Source: Haliclystus octoradiatus (taxonomy: Eukaryota; Cnidaria; Staurozoa; Stauromedusae; Haliclystidae). From it: 64,000 bases of DNA. Position 1 is the first letter of the stretch. Every line of letters begins with the position of its first letter. The stretch covers positions 21,647,223 to 21,711,222 of the forward strand of contig OU744446.1 in assembly GCA_916610825.1 (NCBI GenBank). The letters are read 5' to 3'. The notes below the pieces were generated by a model that was not told where the DNA came from, made no database searches, and was given only the letters and a program-made list of their open reading frames with translations. This document shows positions 1 through 10,769 of this stretch, piece after piece. Made by a program: the position numbers and the translations under genes.

Positions 1-319
1 AGTCATTTTGAGCTGTTTTTGTAAAATTCGAATTCCCTTGGGAATTAAGCATTGTTTTAGGTCATTTTGAGCTGTTTTTGAAAAATTTGAATTCCTTTGG
101 GAATTAAGCATTGTTTTAGGTCATTTTGAGCTGTTTTTGTAAAATTCGAATTCCCTTGGGAACTGGGCATTGTTTTTGGTCATTTTGAGCTGTATTTGAA
201 AAATTCAAATTCCCTTGGGAATTAAGCATTGTTTTATGTCATTTTGAGCTGTTTTTGAAAAATTCAAATTCACTTGGGAATTAAGCATTGTTTTAGGTCA
301 TTTTGAGCTGTTTTTGAAA

Positions 320-329
320 AATTCGAATT
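320..329. repeat. 10-bp perfect palindrome AATTCGAATT containing the only consensus CpG
   Basis: AATTCGAATT is self-complementary and overlaps the GAATTC at 325-330. It holds the only CpG of the consensus monomer. Where the CpG has become CA (AATTCAAATT) or TG (AATTTGAATT), the palindrome is lost but GAATTC survives. The palindrome is therefore a variable feature of the array, retained mainly in TGTAAAA-type monomers. Confidence 0.9.
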
Positions 330-341
330 CCCTTGGGAATT
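326..341. repeat. Dyad AATTCCC-TT-GGGAATT in each monomer
   Basis: Two perfect 7-bp arms are separated by only TT, giving near-perfect dyad symmetry over 16 bp. The dyad is present in most monomers. In the AACTGGGC class the arms shorten to 5 bp (TTCCC/GGGAA), and in CCTTTGGG or CCCTTTGG copies one pair is broken. Such a short-loop dyad could extrude as a small cruciform or be read by a dimeric protein; both are inference. With the adjacent AATTCGAATT it makes about 22 bp of overlapping palindromes per monomer. Confidence 0.9.
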
Positions 342-2710
342 AAGCATTGTTTTAGGTCATTTTGAGCTGTTTTTGAAAAATTCGAACTCCCTTGGGAATT
401 AAGCATTGTTTTTGTCATTTTGAGCTTATTTTGTAAAATTCGAATTCCCTTGGGAATTAAGCATTGTCTTAAGTCATTTTGAGCTGTTTTTGTAAAATTC
501 GAATTCCCTTGGGAATTAAGCATTGTTTTAAGTCATTTTGAGCTGTTTTTGTAAAATTCGAATTCCCTTGGGAATTAAGCATTGTTTTAGGTCATTTTAA
601 GCTGTTTTTGAAAAATTCGAATTCCCTTGGGAATTTAGCATTGTTTTAGGTCATTTCGAGCTGTTTTTGTAAAATTCGAATTCCCTTGGGAACTGGGCAT
701 TGTTTTTGGTCATTTTGAGCTGTTTTTGAAAAATTCAAATTACCTTGGGAATTAAGCATTGTTTTAGGTCATTTTGAGCTGTTTTTGAAAAATTCGAATT
801 CCCTTGGGAATTAAGCATTGTTTTAGGTCATTTTGAGCTGTTTTTGAAAAATTTGAATTCCTTTGGGAATAAAGCATTGTTTTAGGTCATTTTGAGCTGT
901 TTTTGTAAAATTCGAATTCCCTTGGGAACTGGGCATTGTTTTAGGTCATTTTGAGCTGTTTTTGAAAAATTCAAATTCCCTTGGGAATTAAGCATTGTTT
1001 TATGTCATTTTGAGCTGTTTTTGAAAAATTCAAATTCACTTGGGAATTAAGCATTGTTTTAGGTCATTTTGAGCTGTTTTTGAAAAATTCGAATTCCCTT
1101 GGGAATTAAGCATTGTTTTAGGTCATTTTGAGCTGTTTTTGTAAAATTCGAACTCCCTTGGGAATTAAGCATTGTTTTTGTCATTTTGAGCTGATTTTGT
1201 AAAATTCGAATTCCCTTGGGAATTAAGCATTGTCTTAAGTCATTTTGAGCTGTTTTTGTAAAATTCGAATTCCCTTGGGAATTAAGCATTGTTTTAGGTC
1301 AATTTGAGCTGTTTTTGAAAAATTTGAATTCCCTTGGGAATTAAGCATTGTTTTAGGTTATTTTGAGCTGTTTTTGTAAAATTCGAATTCCCTTGGGAAT
1401 TAAGCATTGTTTTTGTCATTTTGAGCTGATTTTGTAAAATTCGAATTCCCTTGGGAATTAAGCATTGTTTTAAGTCATTTTGAGCTGTTTTTGTAAAATT
1501 CGAATTCCCTTGGGAATTAAGCATTGTTTTAGGTCATTTTAAGCTGTTTTTGAAAAATTGGAATTCCCTTGGGAATTTAGCATTGTTTTAGGTCATTTTG
1601 AGCTGTTTTTGTAAAATTCGAATTTCCTTGGGAACTGGGCATTATTTTTGGTCATTTTGAGCTGTTTTTGAAAAATTCAAATTCCCTTGGGAATTAAGCA
1701 TTGTTTTAGGTCATTTTGAGCTGTTTTTGAAAAATTCGAATTCTCTTGGGAATTAAGCATTGTTTTAGGTCATTTTGAGCTGTTTTTGAAAAATTTGAAT
1801 TCCTTTGGGAATAAAGCATTGTTTTAGGTCATTTTGAGCTGTTTTTGTAAAATTCGAATTCCCTTGGGAACTGGGCATTGTTTTTGGTCATTTTGAGCTG
1901 TTTTTGAAAAATTCAAATTCCCTTGGGAATTAAGCATTGTTTTATGTCATTTTGAGCTGTTTTTGAAAAATTCAAATTCCCTTGGGAATTAAGCATTGTT
2001 TTAAGTCATTTTGAGCTGTTTTTGTAAAATTCGAATTCCCTTGGGAATTAAGCATTGTTTTAGGTCATTTTGAGCTGTTTTTGAAAAATTTGAATTCCCT
2101 TGGGAACTGGGCATTGTTTTTGGTCATTTTGAGCTGTTTTTGAAAAATTCAAATTCCCTTGGGAATTAAGCATTGTTTTAAGTCATTTTGAGCTGTTTTT
2201 GTAAAATTCGAATTCCCTTGGGAATTAAGCATTGTTTTAGGTCATTTTGAGCTGTTTTTGTAAAATTCGAATTCCCTTGGGAACTGGGCATTGTTTTTGG
2301 TCATTTTGAGCTGTTTTTGAAAAATTCAAATTCCCTTGGGAATTAAGCATTGTTTTAAGTCATTTTGAGCTGTTTTTGTAAAATTCGAATTCCCTTGGGA
2401 ATTAAGCATTGTTTTAGGTCATTTTGAGCTATTTTTGAAAAATTTGAATTACCTTGGGAATTAAGCATTGTTTTAGGTCATTTGGAGCTGTTTTTGTAAA
2501 ATTCGAATTCCCTTGGGAACTGGGCATTGCTTTTGTCATTTTGAGCTGATTTTGTAAAATTCGAATTCCCTTGGGAATTAAGCATTGTCTTAAGTCATTT
2601 TGAGCTGTTTTTGTAAAATTCGAATTCCCTTGGGAATTAAGCATTGTTTTAGGTCAATTTGAGCTGTTTTTGAAAAATTTGAATTCCCTTGGGAATTAAG
2701 CATTGTTTTA

Positions 2711-5538
2711 GGTCATTTTGAGCTGTTTTTGTAAAATTCGAATTCCCTTGGGAACTGGGCATTGTTTTTGGTCATTTTGAGCTGTTTTTGAAAAATTCAA
2801 ATTCCTTTGGGAATTAAGCATTGTTTTAGGTCATTTTGAGCTGTTTTTGAAAAATTTGAATTCCCTTGGGAATTAAGCATTGTTTTAGGTCATTTTGGAC
2901 TGTTTTTGAAAAATTTGAATTCCTTTGGGAATTAAGCATTGTTTTAGGTCATTTTGAGCTGTTTTTGTAAAATTCGAATTCCCTTGGGAACTGGGCATTG
3001 TTTTTGGTCATTTTGAGCTGTTTTTGAAAAATTCAAATTCCCTTTGGAATTAAGCATTGTTTTATGTCATTTTGAGCTGTTTTTGAAAAATTCAAATTCC
3101 CTTGGGAATAAAGCATTGTTTTAGGTCATTTTGAGCTGTTTTTAAAAAATTTGAATTCCCTTGGGAATTAAGCATTGTTTTTGTCATTTTGAGCTGATTT
3201 TGAAAAATTCGAATTCTCTTGGGAATTAGGCATTGTTTTTGATCGGTTTAATATGTTTTTGTAAAATTCGAATTCCCTTGAGAATTAAGCATTGTTTTAG
3301 GTCATTTTGAGCTGTTTTTGAAAAATTCAAATTCCCTTGGGAATTAAGCATTATTTTATGTCATTTTGAGCTGTTTTTGAAAAATTCGAATTCCCTTGGG
3401 AATTAAGCATTGTTTTAGGTCATTTTGAGCTGTTTTTATAAAATTTGAATTCCCTTGGGAATTAAGCATTGTTTTAGGTCATTTTGAGCTGTTTTTGTAA
3501 AATTCGAATACCCTTGGGAACTGGGCATTGTTTTTGGTCATTTTGAGCTGTTTTTGAAAAATTCAAATTCCCTTGGGAATTAAGCATTGTTTTAAGTCAT
3601 TTTGAGCTGTTTTTGAAAAATTTGAATTCCCTTGGGAATTAAGCATTGTTTTAGGTCATTTTGAGCTGTTTTTGTAAAATTCGAATTCCCTTGGGAACTG
3701 GGCATTGCTTTTGGTCATTTTGAGCTGTTTTTGAAAAATTCAAATTCCCTTGGGAATTAAGCATTGTTTTAAGTCATTTTGAGCTGTTTTTGTAAAATTC
3801 GAATTCCCTTGGGAACTGGGCATTGTTTTTGGTCATTTTGAGCTGTTTTTGAAAAATTCAAATTCCCTTGGGAATTAAGCATTGTTTTAAGTCATTTTGA
3901 GCTGTTTTTGTAAAATTCGAATTCTCTTGGGAATTAAGCATTGTTTTAGGTCATTTTGAGCTGTTTTTGAAAAATTTGAATTCCCTTGGGAATTAAGCAT
4001 TGTTTTAGGTCATTTTGAGCTGTTTTTGTAAAATTCGACTTCCCTTGGGAACTGGGCATTGCTTTTGGTCATTTTGAGCTGTTTTTGAAAAATTCAAATT
4101 CCCTTGGGAATTAAGCATTGTTTTAAGTCATTTTGATCTGTTTTTGTAAAATTCGAATTCCCATGGGAATTAAGCATTGTTTTAGGTCATTTTGAGCTGT
4201 TTTTGAAAAATTTGAATTCCCTTGGGAATTAAGCATTGTGTTAGGTCATTTTGAGCTGTTTTTGAAAAATTCGAATTCCCTTGGGAATTAAGCATTGTTT
4301 TAGATCATTTTGAGCTGTTTTTTGTAAAATTCGAATTCCCTTGGGAACTGGGCATTGTTTTTGGTCATTTTGAGCTGTTTTTGAAAAATTCAAATTCCCT
4401 TGGGAATTAAGCATTGTTTTAGGTCATTTTGAGCTGTTTTAGAAAAATTCGAATTCCCTTGGGAATTAAGCATTGTTTTAGGTCATTTTGAGCTGTTTTT
4501 GAAAAATTCAAATTCCCTTGGGAATTAAGCAATGTTTGAGGTCATTTTGAGCTGTTTTTGAAAAATTCGAATTCCCTTGGGAATTAAGCATTGTTTTAGG
4601 TCATTTTGAGCTGTTTTTGTAAAATTCGAATTCCCTTTGGAATTAAGCATTGTTTTTGTCATTTTGAGCTGATTTTGTAAAATTCGAATTCCCTTGGGAA
4701 TTAAGCATTGTTTTAGGTCATTTTGAGCTGATTTTGAAAAATTCGAATTCTCTTGGGAATTAGGCATTGTTTTTGATCGGTTTAATATGTTTTTGTAAAA
4801 TTCGAATTCCCTTGAGAATTAAGCATTGTTTTAGGTCATTTTGAGCTGTTTTTGTAAAATTCGACTTCCCTTGGGAACTGGGCATTGTTTTAGGTCATTT
4901 TGAGCTGTTTTTGAAAAATTGAATTCCCTTGGGAATTAAGCATTGTTTTAGGTCATTTTGAGCTGTTTTTGTAAAATTCGAATTCCCTTGGGAACTGGGT
5001 ATTGTTTTTGGTCATTTTGAGCTGTTTTTGAAAAATTCAAATTCCCTTGGGAATTAAGCATTGTTTTAAGTCATTTTGAGCTGTTTTTGTAAAATTCGAA
5101 TTCCCTTGGGAATTAAGCATTGTTTTAGGTCATTTTGAGCTGTTTTTAAAAAATTCGAATTCCCTTGGGAATTAAGCATTGTTTTTGTCATTTTGAGCTG
5201 ATTTTGAAAAATTCGAATTCTCTTGGGAATTAGGCATTGTTTTTGATCGGTTTAATATGTTTTTGTAAAATTCGAATTCCCTTGAGAATTAAGCATTGTT
5301 TTAGGTCATTTTGAGCTGTTTTTGTAAAATTCGACTTCCCTTGGGAACTGGGCATTGTTTTAGGTCATTTTGAGCTGTTTTTGAAAAATTGAATTCCCTT
5401 GGGAATTAAGCATTGTTTTAGGTCATTTTGAGCTGTTTTTGTAAAATTCGAATTCCCTTGGGAACTGGGTATTGTTTTTGGTCATTTTGAGCTGTTTTTG
5501 AAAAATTCGAATTCCCTTGGGAATTAAGCATTGTTTTA
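2711..5538 (+). repeat. Left divergent block of rare monomers
   Basis: This stretch is less regular than its surroundings and carries rare monomers: GATCGGTTTAATATG (3,241; 4,775; 5,245), GGAATTAGGC, CCCTTGAGAATT, TTTTTATAAAATTTG near 3,437, TTTTAGAAAAATTCG near 4,441, and AGCAATGTTTGAGG near 4,529. A 60-bp monomer with six T lies near 4,317. The same rare types are almost absent from 5.6 to about 35 kb and return after about 53 kb. I read the block as older, less homogenised satellite lying between the two copies of the left duplication. Confidence 0.8.
3240..3298 (+). repeat. Divergent monomer with GATCGGTTTAATATG head
   Basis: The usual GGTCATTTTGAGCTG head is replaced by GATCGGTTTAATATG, and the dyad reads CCCTTGAGAATT, which breaks one arm pair. 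The preceding monomer ends in AATTCTCTTGGG and AATTAGGC. The pair of monomers recurs as a unit at 4,775, 5,245, 53,404, 56,150 and 60,095 (position of GATCGG). Close variants reading GGTTTAAGCTG or GGTTTAATCTG are at 54,796, 61,487 and 63,115. None was found between 5.3 and 53.4 kb. Confidence 0.9.
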
Positions 5539-5615
5539 AGTCATTTTGAGCTGTTTTTGTAAAATTCGAATTCCCTTGGGAATTAAGCATTGTTTTAGGT
5601 CATTTTGAGCTGTTT
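4720..5615 (+). repeat. Tandem 470-bp (8-monomer) duplication in the left divergent block
   Basis: The segment from about 4,720 to 5,145 repeats at about 5,190-5,615. It carries the GATCGG monomer (4,775 and 5,245), a TTCGACTTCCC monomer, and a monomer shortened at the A-tract (GAAAAATTGAATTCCC, near 4,911 and 5,381). The shared shortened monomer makes independent origin unlikely. Confidence 0.85.
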
Positions 5616-8190
5616 TTGAAAAATTTGAATTCCTTTGGGAATTAAGCATTGTTTTAGGTCATTTTGAGCTGTTTTTGTAAAATTCGAATTCCCTTGGGAA
5701 CTGGGCATTGTTTTTGGTCATTTTGAGCTGTTTTTGAAAAATTCAAATTCCCTTGGGAATTAAGCATTGTTTTATGTCATTTTGAGCTGTTTTTGAAAAA
5801 TTCAAATTCACTTGGGAATTAAGCATTGTTTTAGGTCATTTTGAGCTGTTTTTGAAAAATTCGAATTCCCTTGGGAATTAAGCATTGTTTTAGGTCATTT
5901 TGAGCTGTTTTTGAAAAATTCGAACTCCCTTGGGAATTAAGCATTGTTTTTGTCATTTTGAGCTTATTTTGTAAAATTCGAATTCCCTTGGGAATTAAGC
6001 ATTGTCTTAAGTCATTTTGAGCTGTTTTTGTAAAATTCGAATTCCCTTGGGAATTAAGCATTGTTTTAAGTCATTTTGAGCTGTTTTTGTAAAATTCGAA
6101 TTCCCTTGGGAATTAAGCATTGTTTTAGGTCATTTTAAGCTGTTTTTGAAAAATTCGAATTCCCTTGGGAATTTAGCATTGTTTTAGGTCATTTCGAGCT
6201 GTTTTTGTAAAATTCGAATTCCCTTGGGAACTGGGCATTATTTTTGGTCATTTTGAGCTGTTTTTGAAAAATTCAAATTACCTTGGGAATTAAGCATTGT
6301 TTTAGGTCATTTTGAGCTGTTTTTGAAAAATTCGAATTCCCTTGGGAATTAAGCATTGTTTTAGGTCATTTTGAGCTGTTTTTGAAAAATTTGAATTCCT
6401 TTGGGAATAAAGCATTGTTTTAGGTCATTTTGAGCTGTTTTTGTAAAATTCGAATTCCCTTGGGAACTGGGCATTGTTTTTGGTCATTTTGAGCTGTTTT
6501 TGAAAAATTCAAATTCCCTTGGGAATTAAGCATTGTTTTATGTCATTTTGAGCTGTTTTTGAAAAATTCAAATTCACTTGGGAATTAAGCATTGTTTTAG
6601 GTCATTTTGAGCTGTTTTTGAAAAATTCGAATTCCCTTGGGAATTAAGCATTGTTTTAGGTCATTTTGAGCTGTTTTTGTAAAATTCGAACTCCCTTGGG
6701 AATTAAGCATTGTTTTTGTCATTTTGAGCTGATTTTGTAAAATTCGAATTCCCTTGGGAATTAAGCATTGTCTTAAGTCATTTTGAGCTGTTTTTGTAAA
6801 ATTCGAATTCCCTTGGGAATTAAGCATTGTTTTAGGTCAATTTGAGCTGTTTTTGAAAAATTTGAATTCCCTTGGGAATTAAGCATTGTTTTAGGTTATT
6901 TTGAGCTGTTTTTGTAAAATTCGAATTCCCTTGGGAATTAAGCATTGTTTTTGTCATTTTGAGCTGATTTTGTAAAATTCGAATTCCCTTGGGAATTAAG
7001 CATTGTTTTAAGTCATTTTGAGCTGTTTTTGTAAAATTCGAATTCCCTTGGGAATTAAGCATTGTTTTAGGTCATTTTAAGCTGTTTTTGAAAAATTGGA
7101 ATTCCCTTGGGAATTTAGCATTGTTTTAGGTCATTTTGAGCTGTTTTTGTAAAATTCGAATTTCCTTGGGAACTGGGCATTATTTTTGGTCATTTTGAGC
7201 TGTTTTTGAAAAATTCAAATTCCCTTGGGAATTAAGCATTGTTTTAGGTCATTTTGAGCTGTTTTTGAAAAATTCGAATTCCCTTGGGAATTAAGCATTG
7301 TTTTAGGTCATTTTGAGCTGTTTTTGAAAAATTTGAATTCCTTTGGGAATAAAGCATTGTTTTAGGTCATTTTGAGCTGTTTTTGTAAAATTCGAATTCC
7401 CTTGGGAACTGGGCATTGTTTTTGGTCATTTTGAGCTGTTTTTGAAAAATTCAAATTCCCTTGGGAATTAAGCATTGTTTTATGTCATTTTGAGCTGTTT
7501 TTGAAAAATTCAAATTCCCTTGGGAATTAAGCATTGTTTTAAGTCATTTTGAGCTGTTTTTGTAAAATTCGAATTCCCTTGGGAATTAAGCATTGTTTTA
7601 GGTCATTTTGAGCTGTTTTTGAAAAATTTGAATTCCCTTGGGAACTGGGCATTGTTTTTGGTCATTTTGAGCTGTTTTTGAAAAATTCAAATTCCCTTGG
7701 GAATTAAGCATTGTTTTAAGTCATTTTGAGCTGTTTTTGTAAAATTCGAATTCCCTTGGGAACTGGGCATTGTTTTTGGTCATTTTGAGCTGTTTTTGAA
7801 AAATTCAAATTCCCTTGGGAATTAAGCATTGTTTTAAGTCATTTTGAGCTGTTTTTGTAAAATTCGAATTCCCTTGGGAATTAAGCATTGTTTTAGGTCA
7901 TTTTGAGCTATTTTTGAAAAATTTGAATTCCCTTGGGAATTAAGCATTGTTTTAGGTCATTTGGAGCTATTTTTGTAAAATTCGAATTCCCTTGGGAACT
8001 GGGCATTGCTTTTGTCATTTTGAGCTGATTTTGTAAAATTCGAATTCCCTTGGGAATTAAGCATTGTCTTAAGTCATTTTGAGCTGTTTTTGTAAAATTC
8101 GAATTCCCTTGGGAATTAAGCATTGTTTTAGGTCAATTTGAGCTGTTTTTGAAAAATTTGAATTCCCTTGGGAATTAAGCATTGTTTTAG
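5539..8190 (+). repeat. Left block, copy 2 of the 5,538-bp-offset duplication
   Basis: Matches the window start monomer for monomer. Small differences are substitutions such as ACTGGGCATTATTTTTGG near 6,238 where copy 1 has CATTGTTTTTGG, and CCCTTGGG where copy 1 has TCTCTTGGG near 1,742. One monomer present near 2,200-2,260 in copy 1 is missing near 7,740. Low divergence over 2.6 kb indicates a recent segmental duplication or conversion within the array. Confidence 0.85.
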
Positions 8191-10650
8191 GTTATTTTGA
8201 GCTGTTTTTGTAAAATTCGAATTCCCTTGGGAATTAAGCATTGTTTTTGTCATTTTGAGCTGATTTTGTAAAATTCGAATTCCCTTGGGAATTAAGCATT
8301 GTTTTAAGTCATTTTGAGCTGTTTTTGTAAAATTCGAATTCCCTTGGGAATTAAGCATTGTTTTAGGTCATTTTAAGCTGTTTTTGAAAAATTCGAATTC
8401 CCTTGGGAATTAAGCATTGTTTTAGGTCATTTTGAGCTGTTTTTGAAAAATTCGAATTCCTTTGGGAATAAAGCATTGTTTTAGGTCATTTTGAGCTGTT
8501 TTTGTAAAATTCGAATTCCCTTGGGAACTGGGCATTGTTTTTGGTCATTTTGAGCTGTTTTTGAAAAATTCAAATTCCCTTTGGAATTAAGCATTGTTTT
8601 ATGTCATTTTGAGCTGTTTTTGAAAAATTCAAATTCCCTTGGGAATTAAGCATTGTTTTAGGTCATTTTGAGCTGTTTTTGAAAAATTCGAATTCCCTTG
8701 GGAATTAAGCATTGTTTTAGGTCATTTTGAGCTGTTTTTGTAAAATTCGAATTCCCTTGGGAATTAAGCATTGTTTTTGTCATTTTGAGCTGATTTTGTA
8801 AAATTCGAATTCCCTTGGGAATTAAGCATTGTTTTAAGTCATTTTGAGCTGTTTTTGTAAAATTCGAATTCCCTTGGGAATTAAGCATTGTTTTAGGTCA
8901 TTTTGAGCTGTTTTTGTAAAATTCGAATTCCCTTGGGAATTAAGCATTGTTTTTGTCATTTTGAGCTGATTTTGTAAAATTCGAATTCCCTTGGGAATTA
9001 AGCATTGTTTTAAGTCATTTTGAGCTGTTTTTGTAAAATTCGAATTCCCTTGGGAATTAAGCATTGTTTTAGGTCATTTTGAGCTGTTTTTGAAAAATTT
9101 AAATTCCCTTGGGAACTGGGCATTGTTTTTGGTCATTTTGAGCTGTTTTTGAAAAATTCAAATTCCCTTGGGAATTAAGCATTGTTTTAAGTCATTTTGA
9201 GCTGTTTTTGTAAAATTCGAATTCCCTTGGGAATTAAGCATTGTTCTAGGTCATTTTATGCTGTTTTTGTAAAATTCGAATTCCCTTGGGAACTGGGCAT
9301 TGTTTTTGGTCATTTTGAGCTGTTTTTGAAAAATTCAAATTCCCTTGGGAATTAAGCATTGTTTTAAGTCATTTTGAGCTGTTTTTGTAAAATTCGAATT
9401 CCCTTGGGAATTAAGCATTGTTTTAGGTCATTTTGAGCTATTTTTGAAAAATTTGAATTCCCTTGGGAATTAAGCATTGTTTTAGGTCATTTGGAGCTGT
9501 TTTTGTGAAATTCGAATTCCCTTGGGAACTGGGCATTGCTTTTGTCATTTTGAGCTGATTTTGTAAAATTCGAATTCCCTTGGGAATTAAGCATTGTCTT
9601 AAGTCATTTTGAGCTGTTTTTGTAAAATTCGAATTCCCTTGGGAATTAAGCATTGTTTTAGGTCATTTTGAGCTGTTTTTGAAAAATTTGAATTCCCTTG
9701 GGAACTGGGCATTGTTTTTGGTCATTTTGAGCTGTTTTTGAAAAATTCAAATTCCCTTGGGAATTAAGCATTGTTTTAAGTCATTTTGAGCTGTTTTTGA
9801 AAAATTCGAATTCCCTTGGGAATTAAGCATTGTTTTAGGTCATTTTGAGCTGTTTTTGTAAAATTCGAATTCCCTTGGGAACTGGGCATTGTTTTTGGTC
9901 ATTTTGAGCTGTTTTTGAAAAATTCAAATTCCCTTTGGAATTAAGCATTGTTTTATGTCATTTTGAGCTGTTTTTGAAAAATTCAAATTCCCTTGGGAAT
10001 TAAGCATTGTTTTAGGTCATTTTGAGCTGTTTTTGAAAAATTCGAATTCCCTTGGGAATTAAGCATTGTTTTAGGTCATTTTGAGCTGTTTTTGTAAAAT
10101 TCGAATTCCCTTGGGAATTAAGCATTGTTTTTGTCATTTTGAGCTGATTTTGTAAAATTCGAATTCCCTTGGGAATTAAGCATTGTTTTAAGTCATTTTG
10201 AGCTGTTTTTGTAAAATTCGAATACCCTTGGGAATTAAGCATTGTTTTAGGTCATTTTGAGCTGTTTTTGAAAAATTCGAATTCCCTTGGGAACTGGGCA
10301 TTGTTTTTGGTCATTTTGAGCTGTTTTTGAAAAATTCAAATTCCCTTGGGAATTAAGCATTGTTTTAAGTCATTTTGAGCTGTTTTTGTAAAATTCGAAT
10401 TCCCTTGGGAATTAAGCATTGTTTTAGGTCATTTTGAGCTATTTTTGAAAAATTTGAATTCCCTTGGGAATTAAGCATTGTTTTAGGTCATTTGGAGCTG
10501 TTTTTGTGAAATTCGAATTCCCTTGGGAACTGGGCATTGCTTTTGTCATTTTGAGCTGATTTTGTAAAATTCGAATTCCCTTGGGAATTAAGCATTGTCT
10601 TAAGTCATTTTGAGCTGTTTTTGTAAAATTCGAATTCCCTTGGGAATTAA
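8060..10650 (+). repeat. Core block, copy 1 of a 2,708-bp-offset duplication
   Basis: The succession of TCAATTTG, GTTATTTT, 58-bp, TTTAAGCTG, GGAATAAAGC, CCTTTGGAATT and CATTTGGAGC monomers repeats from about 10,770 at +2,708 (later +2,707). The offset equals 46 monomers. Inside is a pair of consecutive 58-bp-class groups near 8,658-9,064 that is also kept in the second copy. Confidence 0.85.
8778..8835 (+). repeat. Representative 58-bp monomer class (TGTCATT...GCTGATTTTG)
   Basis: This recurrent class lacks one base at the monomer junction (TTTTTGTCATT instead of TTTTAGGTCATT) and has GCTGATTTTG instead of GCTGTTTTTG. The change makes ATTTT-GT-AAAAT, an extra 5-bp-arm palindrome. The two marks travel together through most of the window, often every few monomers, so they define one lineage. 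The 1-bp loss shifts the minus-strand reading frame and removes a TAA. This is why minus-strand ORFs of about 76 codons recur wherever such a monomer sits. Confidence 0.9.
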
Positions 10651-10769
10651 GCATTGTTTTAGGTCAATTTGAGCTGTTTTTGAAAAATTCGAATTCCCTT
10701 GGGAACTGGGCATTGTTTTTGGTCATTTTGAGCTGTTTTTGAAAAATTCGAATTCCCTTGGGAATTAAG

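Larger units (their letters stand above)
295..353 (+). repeat. Representative full-length 59-bp monomer
   Basis: This copy carries the common state at most positions and is a convenient reference: AGGTCATTTTGAGCTG, five T, GAAAAATTCG, the complete CCCTTGGG dyad, AATTAAGC, ATTGTTTT. The alternative A-tract form, TGTAAAATTCG, is about equally common. Variation is concentrated at five places: the first 5 bases (AGGTC, AAGTC, ATGTC, AGTTC, TGGTC, TGTC); GAGCTG (GAGCTA, TAAGCTG, GGAGCTG, GGGCTG); the A-tract; the CpG in TTCGAA; and the AATTAAGC segment (AACTGGGC, AATTTAGC, AATAAAGC, AATTAGGC). Confidence 0.95.
1..2710 (+). repeat. Left block, copy 1 of a duplication with 5,538-bp offset
   Basis: Marker order here is repeated from 5,539 onward at a constant +5,538 bp. 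Shared marks include the TTCGAACTCCC monomer near 385, GAGCTTATTTTG near 423, the GGAATTTAGC monomer near 630, and AATTTCCTTGGG near 1,622. Near 2,200 the offset drops to 5,479 because copy 2 lacks one monomer. Homology ends near 2,710, where copy 1 has GGTCATTTT and copy 2 has GGTTATTTT. A smaller 766-bp (13-monomer) repetition is visible inside, for example 295 versus 1,061. The true left boundary lies outside the window. Confidence 0.85.

Noticed and set aside
321..340. CENP-B box
   Set aside because: ATTCGAATTCCCTTGGG resembles the TTCG start and GGGA end of the box, but the central A and the CGGG core do not align without gaps. I do not call a site.
3240..3298. GATC-containing monomers as a separate repeat family
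   Set aside because: Only the first 15 bases differ; the remainder is ordinary monomer and the length is 59 bp. They are divergent members of the same satellite.
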